A stretch of 64,000 nucleotides of DNA from the NCBI GenBank assembly GCA_963726665.1, contig CAVSDW010000013.1:1-64000 (forward strand), written 5' to 3'. Below, piece after piece: positions 26,139-33,881 of this stretch. The DNA comes from RPQJ01 sp963726665. GTDB taxonomy: Bacteria > Pseudomonadota > Gammaproteobacteria > Steroidobacterales > Steroidobacteraceae. A model generated the notes under the pieces. That model was not told where the DNA came from. It saw only the letters and a program-made list of their open reading frames with translations, and did not search any database. A program made the translations under genes and the position numbers. The stretch's first letter is position 1; every line of letters starts with the position of its first letter.

Positions 26139-26495
26139 ATGAGCTGCGATGCATCGACATCCGTCGCGGTGGTAAGCGTCGCCGATGCGGAAGGGCTCGG
26201 CCCGCCTCCACCCGGGAACCTCGCCGTCCCCGTGTTCGGACACGGCACGCTCGAGGTCGAGTGGTATGCGCCTGTCGGCGCGGACCGTCAGGCACCGCAT
26301 GACCGTGACGAGGTCTACGTCGTCGCGCGCGGCAGTGCCGACTTTTTCGACGGCGACCGGAACCGGCGCGTGGAACCTGGCGCATTCATCTTCGTCGCGG
26401 CCGGACGCGAGCACCGCTTCGTCGGTTTCTCCGCCGACTTCGCGGTGTGGGTGTTCTTCTACGGGCCGGCCGGCGGGGAAATGGGACCAGGATGA
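26139..26495 (+). CDS. Small cupin-domain protein
   Basis: 118 residues forming one cupin barrel. Motif 1 is 'APHDRDEVYVVARGSADFF' and motif 2 'EPGAFIFVAAGREHRFVGFS'; His and Glu ligands are largely kept (H-D-R-D-E, then H). It may bind a metal and a small acidic ligand; no specific reaction can be assigned. Its TGA overlaps the ATG of the EcsC gene (ATGA), so the two are co-translated. Confidence 0.75.
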   Translation: MSCDASTSVAVVSVADAEGLGPPPPGNLAVPVFGHGTLEVEWYAPVGADRQAPHDRDEVYVVARGSADFFDGDRNRRVEPGAFIFVAAGREHRFVGFSADFAVWVFFYGPAGGEMGPG

Positions 26496-27187
26496 CGCAA
26501 TCGAGCTCGAATGACGCCTCGGCGAACAAGCTCGCGACCTTCCTGCTCGAGAAAGGGCTGGCGGGCGCGGGCCCGTTGTCGAGCGCCGAGGACCTGGCCA
26601 GCGAGTACCTCATCGACTCGAGCTATGGGAACGACGACCGGCGGGTCGACGCGCTGATCCGGCGGGAGATGACCAAGAACTTCACCAGCGGCTTCATCAC
26701 GGGGCTGGGTGGCCTCGTTACGTTTCCGGTGTCGATTCCCGCGGCGCTGGGGGCGTCCTGGTTGATCCAGGCGCGCATGACGGGTGCCATCGCGCGGATC
26801 TACGGTCACGATCTCGCGTCGGAACGGGTGCGGACGAAGATCCTGCTGAGCCTCGCTGGAGACGTCGCGAAGGACGCGATGAAGGACCTGGGGCTGAAGC
26901 TCGACAACAAGCTCACGCAGCGTGCGGTCGACGAGATTCCGGGGCGGGCCCTGGTCGAGATCAACAAACGAGTTGGCGCGAAACTCATCGCGAAGGTGGG
27001 GCAGAAAGTGGTGCTCCGGTTTCCAAGGGCCGTTCCGGTGCTCGGGGGCGTCGTCGGCGGATCGCTCGATGCCATGGTGTGCCGGATGGTGGGTCGTACC
27101 GCCAAGACGCTGTTCAGGCCGCCGTCGGGGGCGGTGATTGACGGCGAGGTGGTCGGTCGACGGAGGAAGGCCGGACCGGAGACCTAA
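26492..27187 (+). CDS. EcsC family protein
   Basis: 231 residues from ATG 26492, overlapping the cupin stop by 4 bases. The pattern 'DALIRREMTKNFTSGFITGL' with 'GLVTFPVSIPAALGASWLIQ' and 'VLGGVVGGSLDAMVCRMVGR' is the EcsC signature: two amphipathic hydrophobic stretches in a helical protein. EcsC in Bacillus is encoded with an ABC transporter, but the family's role is unknown. It is probably membrane-associated. Confidence 0.8.
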   Translation: MTQSSSNDASANKLATFLLEKGLAGAGPLSSAEDLASEYLIDSSYGNDDRRVDALIRREMTKNFTSGFITGLGGLVTFPVSIPAALGASWLIQARMTGAIARIYGHDLASERVRTKILLSLAGDVAKDAMKDLGLKLDNKLTQRAVDEIPGRALVEINKRVGAKLIAKVGQKVVLRFPRAVPVLGGVVGGSLDAMVCRMVGRTAKTLFRPPSGAVIDGEVVGRRRKAGPET

Positions 27188-27251
27188 GCGCTCGCGGGTG
27201 CGGCGGGAACTCGCGCGATCACTGGTCGCGCCTCCGGCCGTCCGGCAGGGG

Positions 27252-27642
27252 CTAGCGCCCTGGTGAAGAGTGCGCAGCGATCCACGCGGTGAGCTCGTCC
27301 TCGCTCAATCCGCCGGCGGCGAGCGCCAGGAACGTCGTCACGCACTCCGCGTCGCTGGCGGTGAGCTCGAGGCCATTCAGGTCCAGGAACAATTCGGCGA
27401 CCACGAGGCTGCGTACGCTTGTTGCCATCCAGGAACGGGTGATTGCGGGAGATGCCGAAGGCATAGCTCGCCGCCAGTCGCGGCAGTGCATGTTCTCCGT
27501 AGGCGAACTGGTTCTGCGGCCGAGCCATCGCCGATTCGAGCAAGCCACGATCGCGCACGCCGGCCTGGCCGCCGTGCTCGGCGAGTTGTTCGTCGTGGAT
27601 GGCGAGCACGACCTCGAGGTCGACCCAGATGGGCTCGTTCAT
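27252..27642 (-). CDS. Doc-type toxin (Fic fold), frameshifted after the active-site motif
   Basis: ATG 27642 (MNEPIWVDLEVVLAIHDEQL). 'GLLESAMARPQNQFAYGE' and 'AFGISRNHPFLDGNKRT' (His68, Asn74, Lys75, Arg76) are the Doc/Fic features that transfer phosphate to EF-Tu in known Doc toxins. Just after GNKRT the frame must change to read SLVVAELFLDLNGLELTASD to the stop at 27252; removing one C near 27414 restores it. In the unshifted frame the C-terminus is arginine-rich nonsense running to 27184. The break may be an inactivating mutation or an error. It lies 15 bases after its antitoxin. Confidence 0.75.
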
Positions 27643-27657
27643 CGTTGTCGGCGGTGG

Positions 27658-27882
27658 CTACTTCGCGAGCTCGCGGAGCACTGCGCGGCGCTTCTTCATG
27701 ATCTTGCGGGCGGCGGTCATCTGCGTTTCGAACTCAGGGTTGTACGGCGTCAGGCGGTAGCCGTCCGAGGATTCGGTCAGGTAGACGGTGTCGCCCTTGC
27801 CGACCTTCAGGCGGGTCAGGACCTCCTTGGAGAAGACGACTCCTGCCGAATTCCCGACCGCGGTGAGCTTGAGCTTGATCAT
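27658..27882 (-). CDS. AbrB/MazE-type antitoxin
   Basis: 74 residues. The N-terminus 'MIKLKLTAVGNSAGVVFSKE' followed by VLTRLKVGKGDTVYLTE is the swapped-hairpin SpoVT-AbrB/MazE DNA-binding fold. The C-terminal tail ('FETQMTAARKIMKKRRAVLR') is helical and would wrap the toxin. It is the first gene of the TA pair and normally represses its own promoter. The MazE-like antitoxin with Doc toxin pairing is common in Proteobacteria. Confidence 0.85.
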   Translation of the reverse strand: MIKLKLTAVGNSAGVVFSKEVLTRLKVGKGDTVYLTESSDGYRLTPYNPEFETQMTAARKIMKKRRAVLRELAK

Positions 27883-27946
27883 GGGCGAATGTTCGTACGG
27901 GTGTAATTACAAGTCAAGCCGCCGGGCGATGAATCTGGCAGGGCAT

Positions 27947-27991
27947 TTGACCAATTTCGTACAAACAAGTACCTTGTTATACAAAGGTACT
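27947..27991 (+). promoter_or_regulatory. PadR gene promoter with overlapping inverted-repeat operator
   Basis: TTGACC at 27947-27952 and TACCTT at 27970-27975 are separated by 17 bases. An inverted repeat at 27968-27991 (AGTACCTTGT, TAT, then ACAAAGGTACT, one extra A in the right arm) covers the -10 box and start region. PadR repressors are dimers that bind such sites and usually repress their own operon. The site is 12 bases before the PadR start codon. Confidence 0.55.
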
Positions 27992-28003
27992 GACCCTGAA
28001 ACC

Positions 28004-28327
28004 ATGGCCACCGAATCCAAACTCGCTCCGATCCGCAAGGGACTCCTGGAATTCCTGGTGCTGAAGATCGTTGGCGTGAGCAGCGTCTACGTGCCGGACA
28101 TCCTGCGTCGGCTCGCCGGGACGGAGTTCGCCACGCAGGAAGGAACGCTCTATCCCCTGCTCAGCAAACTGCGCCGTGAGGAACTCGTACTGTACGAGTG
28201 GCAGGAATCGGATGCGGGTCCGCCGCGGAAGTACTACCGTCTGACGGACGCAGGCCGGGCGCAGCTCGCCGCGCTCGACGAGTATTGGAACCTGATCAAC
28301 CGCACGATCGCCGACATCGGACACTGA
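28004..28327 (+). CDS. PadR family transcriptional regulator
   Basis: 107 residues. 'KGLLEFLVLKIVGVSSVYVP' and 'DILRRLAGTEFATQEGTLYP' followed by LLSKLRREELV form the winged helix with the PadR motif (EGTLYPLLxxLxxxGL). 'GPPRKYYRLTDAGRAQL' is the wing. It is a short PadR-s1 type with one C-terminal helix for dimerisation. It lies 3 bases before the PspC gene and so probably controls that membrane protein and itself through the operator upstream. Confidence 0.92.
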   Translation: MATESKLAPIRKGLLEFLVLKIVGVSSVYVPDILRRLAGTEFATQEGTLYPLLSKLRREELVLYEWQESDAGPPRKYYRLTDAGRAQLAALDEYWNLINRTIADIGH

Positions 28328-28330
28328 GCC

Positions 28331-28906
28331 ATGAAACGCATCTCCGTCACCGTGAGCCTCAATCGCAGCACGCTCCAGTTCGACGACGCGGCGTATGCGC
28401 GCCTCGACCAGTACCTCGCCGAATCGGCGAGCCTGCTCGAAGGTGATCCCGACCCGCAGGAGATCCTGGGCGACCTGGAGCAGGCCGTGGCCGATCAATG
28501 CGCACGTCGCCTGCGTCCGGACCAGAGCGTCGTGACGCTTGCGGAGCTCGAGCCGGCACTGGAGGAAATCGGGTCGGTGCAGGTGCCCGGCGCTGCGGCT
28601 GCATCGGCGTCGACGGCGCGGGAATCGGCACGGCCGCTGCAGCAGATCAGCGAAGGCGCCGTGATCAGCGGTGTGTGTCTCGGGCTGGCGCGCTACTTCG
28701 GGCTCAACGTGACGGCGCTCAGGATCTTTGCGGTGCTGCTGCTGCTGCTCTCCGGCGGAGGCGTGATCCTCGTGTACCTGGCACTGATGCTGCTGTTCCC
28801 GTACGCGCCGCTGCAGCCCGGCGGCCAGCCGCTCGGCTGGTTGCCGGCGAAGAGCCGTGCGTTCACCGAGTACGTACGCGCGAAGTTCCACCTCGCGACG
28901 AGCTGA
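28331..28906 (+). CDS. PspC-domain membrane protein
   Basis: 191 residues. The first 90 are a soluble helical part ('LDQYLAESASLLEGDPDPQE', 'ILGDLEQAVADQCARRLRPD'). The PspC domain follows at about 100-160: 'GAVISGVCLGLARYFGLNVT', 'ALRIFAVLLLLLSGGGVILV', 'YLALMLLFPYAP'. PspC proteins are inner-membrane stress sensors or effectors. Pairing of a PadR repressor with a PspC protein behind it is a recurring two-gene envelope-stress module. Confidence 0.88.
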   Translation: MKRISVTVSLNRSTLQFDDAAYARLDQYLAESASLLEGDPDPQEILGDLEQAVADQCARRLRPDQSVVTLAELEPALEEIGSVQVPGAAAASASTARESARPLQQISEGAVISGVCLGLARYFGLNVTALRIFAVLLLLLSGGGVILVYLALMLLFPYAPLQPGGQPLGWLPAKSRAFTEYVRAKFHLATS

Positions 28907-28910
28907 CCGC

Positions 28911-28948
28911 GTCGGGCGCGATCTGCCCTCGCGGGGGGCTCGCCCGAC
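28911..28948. terminator. Hairpin between convergent genes
   Basis: GTCGGGCG (28911-28918) pairs with CGCCCGAC (28941-28948) across a 22-base loop in the gap between the PspC gene and the oppositely oriented reductase. There is no T tract, so at most it is a weak bidirectional terminator. Confidence 0.3.
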
Positions 28949-28983
28949 GGAGGGCGGGCTCCTGGGCCTGCCCTGCTCCACCG

Positions 28984-29991
28984 CTACGCGTCGGCCACCT
29001 TCAGGACGAGCTTGCCCGTGTTCTCGCCCTTGAACAGCTTCAGCAGCGTGTCCGGGAAGGTCTCGAGTCCCGCGACGATGTCTTCCCGGGTCTTGAGCTG
29101 ACCCGTCGCCATCCAGCCGGCCATTTCCCGGGCGGCTTCCGCGTAGCGGCTGGCGTAGTCGAACACCACCATGCCCGTCATCGATGATCGAGTGACGAGC
29201 AGCATCATGTAGTTGCTCGGGCCCTGCATCTTCGTCTCGTTGTATTGCGAGATGGCGCCGCAGATCACGATGCGGGCGTGCATGGCGAGCCGGGTCAGGA
29301 CGGCCTCGAGGATTTCGCCGCCGACGTTGTCGAAATACACGTCGACGCCCTTCGGGCAGTGTTCCTTCAGCGCGGCCTGCACGTCCTCGTGCTTGTAGTC
29401 GATGGCGGCGTCGAAGCCGATCGAGCGCAGGTAGTCGCACTTGTCCTTGCCGCCGGCGATGCCCACCACGCGGCAGCCCTTGATCTTCGCAATCTGGCCG
29501 ACGACCTGCCCCACCGCGCCGGCGGCGCCCGAGACGACCACCGTGTCGCCCGCTTTCGGCTTGCCGACGTCCAGCAGACCGAAGTACGCGGTCATGCCCG
29601 GCATGCCGAGCGTGCCGAGGTACACGGGCAGCGGCGCCAGTCGCGGATCCACTTTGGTCAGCAGTTTGCCTTTCGCGACGGCGTATTCCTGCACGCCGAG
29701 GGTGCCGACGACATGCTCGCCAACGGCGATCGTCGGGTCGTTGGACGCAATGACGCGCCCCACGGCGCCGGCGCGCATGACCTCGCCGATGCCGACGGGC
29801 GGAATGTAGGACTTGCCCTCGTTCATCCAGCCGCGCATCGCCGGGTCGAGAGAGACATAGAGGATCTTGACCAGTACCTCGCCATCGCCCGGCTGCGCGA
29901 CTGGGGATTGCGTGTAATCGAAGTCGCTGCGCTTGACCATGCCGACCGGGCGCCTGGCGAGTTTGAACTGGTGATTGATGGGTGCGGTCAT
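28984..29991 (-). CDS. NADP-dependent oxidoreductase, zinc-free MDR (CurA/PTGR-like)
   Basis: 335 residues from ATG 29991 after CTGGAGACG. 'VLVKILYVSLDPAMRGWMNE' and 'PPVGIGEVMRAGAVGRVIAS' are typical of the leukotriene B4 dehydrogenase/CurA branch. 'GTLGMPGMTAYFGLLDVGKP' precedes the nucleotide-binding 'VVVSGAAGAVGQVVGQIAKI' (AxxGxxG) and 'VDVYFDNVGGEILEAVL'. No zinc ligands are present. It should reduce alpha,beta-unsaturated carbonyls with NADPH in the cytoplasm; the exact substrate is unknown. Confidence 0.9.
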   Translation of the reverse strand: MTAPINHQFKLARRPVGMVKRSDFDYTQSPVAQPGDGEVLVKILYVSLDPAMRGWMNEGKSYIPPVGIGEVMRAGAVGRVIASNDPTIAVGEHVVGTLGVQEYAVAKGKLLTKVDPRLAPLPVYLGTLGMPGMTAYFGLLDVGKPKAGDTVVVSGAAGAVGQVVGQIAKIKGCRVVGIAGGKDKCDYLRSIGFDAAIDYKHEDVQAALKEHCPKGVDVYFDNVGGEILEAVLTRLAMHARIVICGAISQYNETKMQGPSNYMMLLVTRSSMTGMVVFDYASRYAEAAREMAGWMATGQLKTREDIVAGLETFPDTLLKLFKGENTGKLVLKVADA

Positions 29992-30334
29992 GACAGCGTC
30001 TCCAGGAATGCGATGGACGTCAGGTGCGTCTCGGAACTCGTCTCCTGACGATACGCTACACCGGTGCTCGGTGTGAATGGTCCAGGCGGCGTGTGCCCGA
30101 GGCGGCGTCCGCGGCACTGGACTAGTGTGCGTCGTGTGCGCAGAATGCGCGCCACGCGTTGGGGGAAACCACTCGCGATCGCTCCGCTGCGTCGAATCTC
30201 ACTCACTACGGGATTAGTCCACGACGCAGCGGGGCGAGACTTGCCGTTCGCGGCAGCCCCACCCGGATGGTCCGCGGTTCAGAGCGCCGCGCTCGGGCGG
30301 GTTCGGCGTGACGAGCCCACCTCCAGACCAGGAT
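29992..30334. other. Divergent intergenic region
   Basis: About 340 bases between the MDR reductase (minus) and the DnrO-like gene (plus). It should hold both promoters, but I see no convincing -35/-10 pair. No repeat or conserved ORF is evident. Confidence 0.4.
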
Positions 30335-30848
30335 ATGAACACCATGTTGTCAGCACGCAGCGCGAATCTCGCGGTCATTTTTTTCGGCTGGGTGTCGGTT
30401 GCCGGTCCGGTGCTCGCCCAGGGGGCGCATGAGCATCAGCACGGGCAGGCGACGGCCGCGGTGGCGCAACTGCAGCTCGATGCCGGCCACAAATGGGCGA
30501 CCGACGCCTCGTTGCGCTCCGGCATGGCGGCCATCCGCAGCGCATTCGACGCGGACCATCCCGGCGATTCACGCGGGCAAGGAGACGGACGCCCAGTACG
30601 CAGCGCTCGCGGATCGCATCCAGTCGCAGGTGAACACGATCGTTGCCAACTGCCATCTACCGGAAGAGGCCGATGTCAACCTGCATTACGTGATCGCGGA
30701 CCTGTCGCAGGGTGCCGTTCTGATGCGGGGGCAGGATCCGGTGCGCACGCGGCACGACGGTGCGGCGCTGGTGCACGGTGCTCTGATTGCCTACGGGACG
30801 TACTTCGACGATCCGGACTGGGCGGCCGAACCGGCGATGAAGCACTGA
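30335..30848 (+). CDS. DnrO-like periplasmic protein, frameshifted
   Basis: ATG 30335 starts MNTMLSARSANLAVIFFGWV, a signal peptide cut after VLA before QGAHEHQHGQ. The mature protein reads 'LDAGHKWATDASLRSGMAAI', then must change frame near 30563 (removing one G of a GG) to continue AIHAGKETDAQYAALADRIQ, NTIVANCHLPEEADVNLHYV and 'GALIAYGTYFDDPDWA'. This pattern (HxHGQ, LRxGM, TDAQYxALA, NCxLPxxAD) is that of proteins annotated DnrO-like in Gammaproteobacteria. A His-rich N-terminus and one Cys suggest metal or heme contact, unproven. It lies upstream of a rhodanese and cydAB. Confidence 0.6.
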
Positions 30849-30900
30849 GCGTCGTCACGCCGGTGGTTGCCTGCCGATAAGCGTGTTGTGGAGAGCCGCG

Positions 30901-31239
30901 ATGGTCACTGACTACATTCTGCCGGGCCTGGTGGTCGCCTTTTTCGGCTGGCGAGTCGTGTCCTCGCTGCTTGCGCGGCGCCGAATCCCTGCCCTGCTCA
31001 AGGAGGGGGCGCAGGTCGTGGACGTGCGAAGTCCTGCTGAGTTCTTTGCCGGCCATGCGTCGGGGAGCGTGAACGTCCCGCTGCAGGACATCGAGCAGGG
31101 CGCCAAGACCCTGGATCCGAACAAGTGGGTCATCGTCTGCTGCGCGTCGGGCACACGCAGTGCCATGGCAGGCCGAAAACTGCGCGGCCTCGGCTTCAGT
31201 CGAGTGCTCAACGCCGGATCCTGGCGCAACCTGCCCTGA
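30901..31239 (+). CDS. Membrane-anchored rhodanese
   Basis: 112 residues from ATG 30901. An N-terminal helix (YILPGLVVAFFGWRVVSSLL) anchors a rhodanese domain: 'LLKEGAQVVDVRSPAEFFAG', 'HASGSVNVPLQDIEQG', and active-site loop 'VIVCCASGTRSAMAGRKLRG'. It would bind persulfide sulfur at the membrane. Placement 26 bases before cydA suggests co-expression with the quinol oxidase, perhaps linked to sulfide tolerance, since bd-type oxidases resist sulfide (inference). Confidence 0.82.
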   Translation: MVTDYILPGLVVAFFGWRVVSSLLARRRIPALLKEGAQVVDVRSPAEFFAGHASGSVNVPLQDIEQGAKTLDPNKWVIVCCASGTRSAMAGRKLRGLGFSRVLNAGSWRNLP

Positions 31240-31265
31240 CGGAACCGCGGGGCCGCCGCGCCGCC

Positions 31266-32694
31266 ATGGAACTCACCGATCCACTCACGCTCGCACGCTT
31301 CCAGTTCGCCTTCACGGTGAGCTTCCACATCATCTTTCCATCGATCTCGATCGGCCTCGCCAGCTATCTCGCGGTCCTCGAGGGTCTCTGGCTTGCGACC
31401 GGCCGCACGGTGTTCCTCGACCTCTTCAACTACTGGAAGAAGATCTTCGCGGTTGCCTTCGGCATGGGCGTCGTGTCCGGCATCGTCATGAGCTACCAGT
31501 TCGGCACCAACTGGAGCGTGTTTTCCGACAAGGCGGGGCCCGTCATCGGCCCGCTGATGGGCTACGAGGTGCTGTCCGCCTTCTTCCTCGAGGCGGGCTT
31601 CCTCGGGGTCATGCTGTTCGGGCTGAAACGCGTCGGCCCCAAACTGCATTTCCTGGCCACGCTGATGGTCGCGCTCGGCACCTTCATGTCGGCGTTCTGG
31701 ATCCTCTCGGTGAACAGCTGGATGCAGACGCCCGCCGGCTACGGCGTCAACGCGGCCGGCCAGTTCGTGCCGCAGGACTGGTGGGCGGTGATCTTCAATC
31801 CGTCATTCCCGTATCGCCTGCTGCACATGCTGCTGGCCGCGTACCTGACGACGGCCTTCATCGTCGGCGGCACGGGCGCATTGCACCTGCTGCGCGACCC
31901 GACGCTGCCCGCCTCGCGCATCATGTTCTCGATGGCGATGTGGATGGCGGCGCTCGTGGCACCGCTGCAGATCGTGGCCGGCGACATGCACGGGCTCAAC
32001 ACCCTCGAGCATCAGCCGGCGAAGATCGCGGCGATGGAAGGGCATTTCGAGACGCGCGCGGGCGCGCCACTGCTCCTCTTCGGCCTGCCCGACATGCGGG
32101 AACAGCGCACGAACTACGCGGTTGAGATCCCGAAACTCGGCAGCCTCATCCTGACCCACGACTGGAACGGCACCGTGCGTGGCCTCAAGGAGTGGCCGCC
32201 CGCCGAGCAGCCCAATGCTGCACTGCTGTTCTGGAGCTTTCGCGTCATGGTCGGCCTCGGCGTCGCCATGGTGCTCACGGGGGTGTGGAGCCTGGCACTG
32301 CGCGCTGCGACGACGGCTCTTTGCGTCGCCACTGCTGTTGAGGGCGACGATCCTGCTGAGCCCGGCCGGATTGATCGCCGTCATCGCCGGCTGGATCACG
32401 ACCGAAGCCGGGCGTCAGCCATATACGGTCTATGGCCTGCTTACGACGGTCGATTCGGCATCGTCCGTCGGGGCGGCCGCGGTCGGCGCCTCGCTCGTCG
32501 CGTTCGTCGTGGTCTACTTCCTGGTGTTCGGCGCTGGCGCGTTCTACATGCTGCGCCTGATGAATTCGCCGCCGCAGGCCTCCCAGGACGACCTGTCTCC
32601 CGCCGTGCCGATGCGAGCGGGTGGACTGATGCCCGCCCCGATCCTGGCGGGGGCCGGGCGTGCAACCAAACCGCCGCGAGGATCCGGCACGTGA
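31266..32694 (+). CDS. cydA: Cytochrome bd-type quinol oxidase subunit I (CydA, CIO-like), one frameshift
   Basis: ATG 31266. 'RFQFAFTVSFHIIFPSISIG' contains the first heme ligand His, and 'GVVSGIVMSYQFGTNWSVFS' and 'PLMGYEVLSAFFLEAGFLGV' are CydA core helices. 'DMHGLNTLEHQPAKIAAMEG' is the quinol region. The Q-loop is short, as in cyanide-insensitive (CioA) enzymes. At about 32307 one extra base shifts the frame; the true C-terminus reads RRRLFASPLLLRATILLSPA and 'GWITTEAGRQPYTVYGLLTT' and ends at TGA 32694. About 476 residues after repair. Its stop overlaps the cydB GTG start. A frameshift in so conserved a gene may be a sequence error. Confidence 0.88.
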
Positions 32695-33695
32695 CGCTGG
32701 ACCTGCCTTTCATCTGGGCGGGACTCATCGCGTTCGCGGTGCTCGCCTACGTCATCCTCGATGGCTTCGACCTCGGCGTCGGCATTCTGTTTCCTTTTGT
32801 GCAGGGCGAGGTCAATCGCGACGAGATGATGAACTCGGTGGCGCCGGTCTGGGACGGCAACGAAACCTGGCTGGTGCTGGGCGGCGGCGGGCTGTTCGCC
32901 GTGTTTCCGCTCGCCTACGCCGTGATCATGCCGGCGCTGTATGCACCGATCACCGCCATGCTGCTCGGTCTCGTCCTGCGCGGGGTCGCGTTCGAATTCC
33001 GCTGGAAGACCGAGCGCGGCAAATTCCTCTGGGACTGGGGGTTCGCGCTCGGTTCGACGGCGGCGGCCTTCGCGCAGGGTCTCGCGCTCGGGGCACTGGT
33101 GCAGGGCATTCCGGTCGCGGGCCGGGGTTACGCGGGAGGCTGGTGGGACTGGCTGACCCCTTTCAGCGTGTTGACCGGCGTCGCGCTCGTCGTTGGCTAC
33201 GCGTTGCTCGGCTCGACCTGGCTGATCCTCAAGACCGAGGGACGCGTGCGCGATGCAGCGTTCGGATTCGCGCGCATCACCGCCCTCGCGACCCTGGTGC
33301 TCATCTTCATCGTCAGTCTCTGGACACCGTTCCTGAGCGACGTCTTCATGAAGCGCTGGTTTGCGTGGCCGCAGATCGCTTTCGTCGCACCGGTGCCATT
33401 GCTGGTCGCGGTGGCGGCATACCTCCTCATCACGGGCCTCCGCCAGCGCAATGAGCTCCAGCCGTTTCTCGCGGCGCTCGCCTTGTTCGTCCTGTGCTTC
33501 TTCGGCCTGCTGATCAGTTTCTACCCATACCTCGTGCCAACCTCGGTGACGATCTGGGCGGCCGCTGCACCGGATGCCAGCCTCAAGTTCCTGCTGACGG
33601 GTGCCGTGGTGCTGATTCCGCTGATCCTGCTGTACACCGCGTACTCGTACTGGGTGTTCCGCGGCAAGGTCGACAGGGCGGGCGGCTACCACTGA
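32691..33695 (+). CDS. cydB: Cytochrome bd-type quinol oxidase subunit II (CydB)
   Basis: The start GTG 32691 (MTLDLPFIWAGLIAFAVLAY) overlaps the cydA stop as GTGA. The 334-residue protein has about eight helices with CydB markers: 'YVILDGFDLGVGILFPFV', 'MMNSVAPVWDGNETWLVLGG' and 'FEFRWKTERGKFLWDWGFAL'. It pairs with CydA in the inner membrane to oxidise quinol and reduce O2. It is followed at once by the DUF2474 subunit. Confidence 0.95.
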   Translation: MTLDLPFIWAGLIAFAVLAYVILDGFDLGVGILFPFVQGEVNRDEMMNSVAPVWDGNETWLVLGGGGLFAVFPLAYAVIMPALYAPITAMLLGLVLRGVAFEFRWKTERGKFLWDWGFALGSTAAAFAQGLALGALVQGIPVAGRGYAGGWWDWLTPFSVLTGVALVVGYALLGSTWLILKTEGRVRDAAFGFARITALATLVLIFIVSLWTPFLSDVFMKRWFAWPQIAFVAPVPLLVAVAAYLLITGLRQRNELQPFLAALALFVLCFFGLLISFYPYLVPTSVTIWAAAAPDASLKFLLTGAVVLIPLILLYTAYSYWVFRGKVDRAGGYH

Positions 33696-33817
33696 TGGAG
33701 ACCGCCGCCAGATCCTCCACCTGGACGCGCGTCGCCTGGTTCGTGGCCATCTGGGCGATCAGCGTCGCCGCACTCGGTCTCGTGGCGCTTGCGATCCGGT
33801 GGATCCTGCGCGCGTGA
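33695..33817 (+). CDS. DUF2474 small subunit of the cytochrome bd/CIO oxidase
   Basis: Only 40 residues (METAARSSTWTRVAWFVAIW...), starting at ATG 33695, which shares one base with the cydB stop (TGATG). One membrane helix, 'RVAWFVAIWAISVAALGLVA' then LAIRWILRA, matches DUF2474, found after cydAB of the CIO branch and likely analogous to CydX in stabilising the oxidase. Confidence 0.85.
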   Translation: METAARSSTWTRVAWFVAIWAISVAALGLVALAIRWILRA

Positions 33818-33881
33818 TGCCATCCGCCCGCCCCAGGCTCCGTCGGCCATGCAACGGCCTCGCCGCCGGGCACAACTGGTC

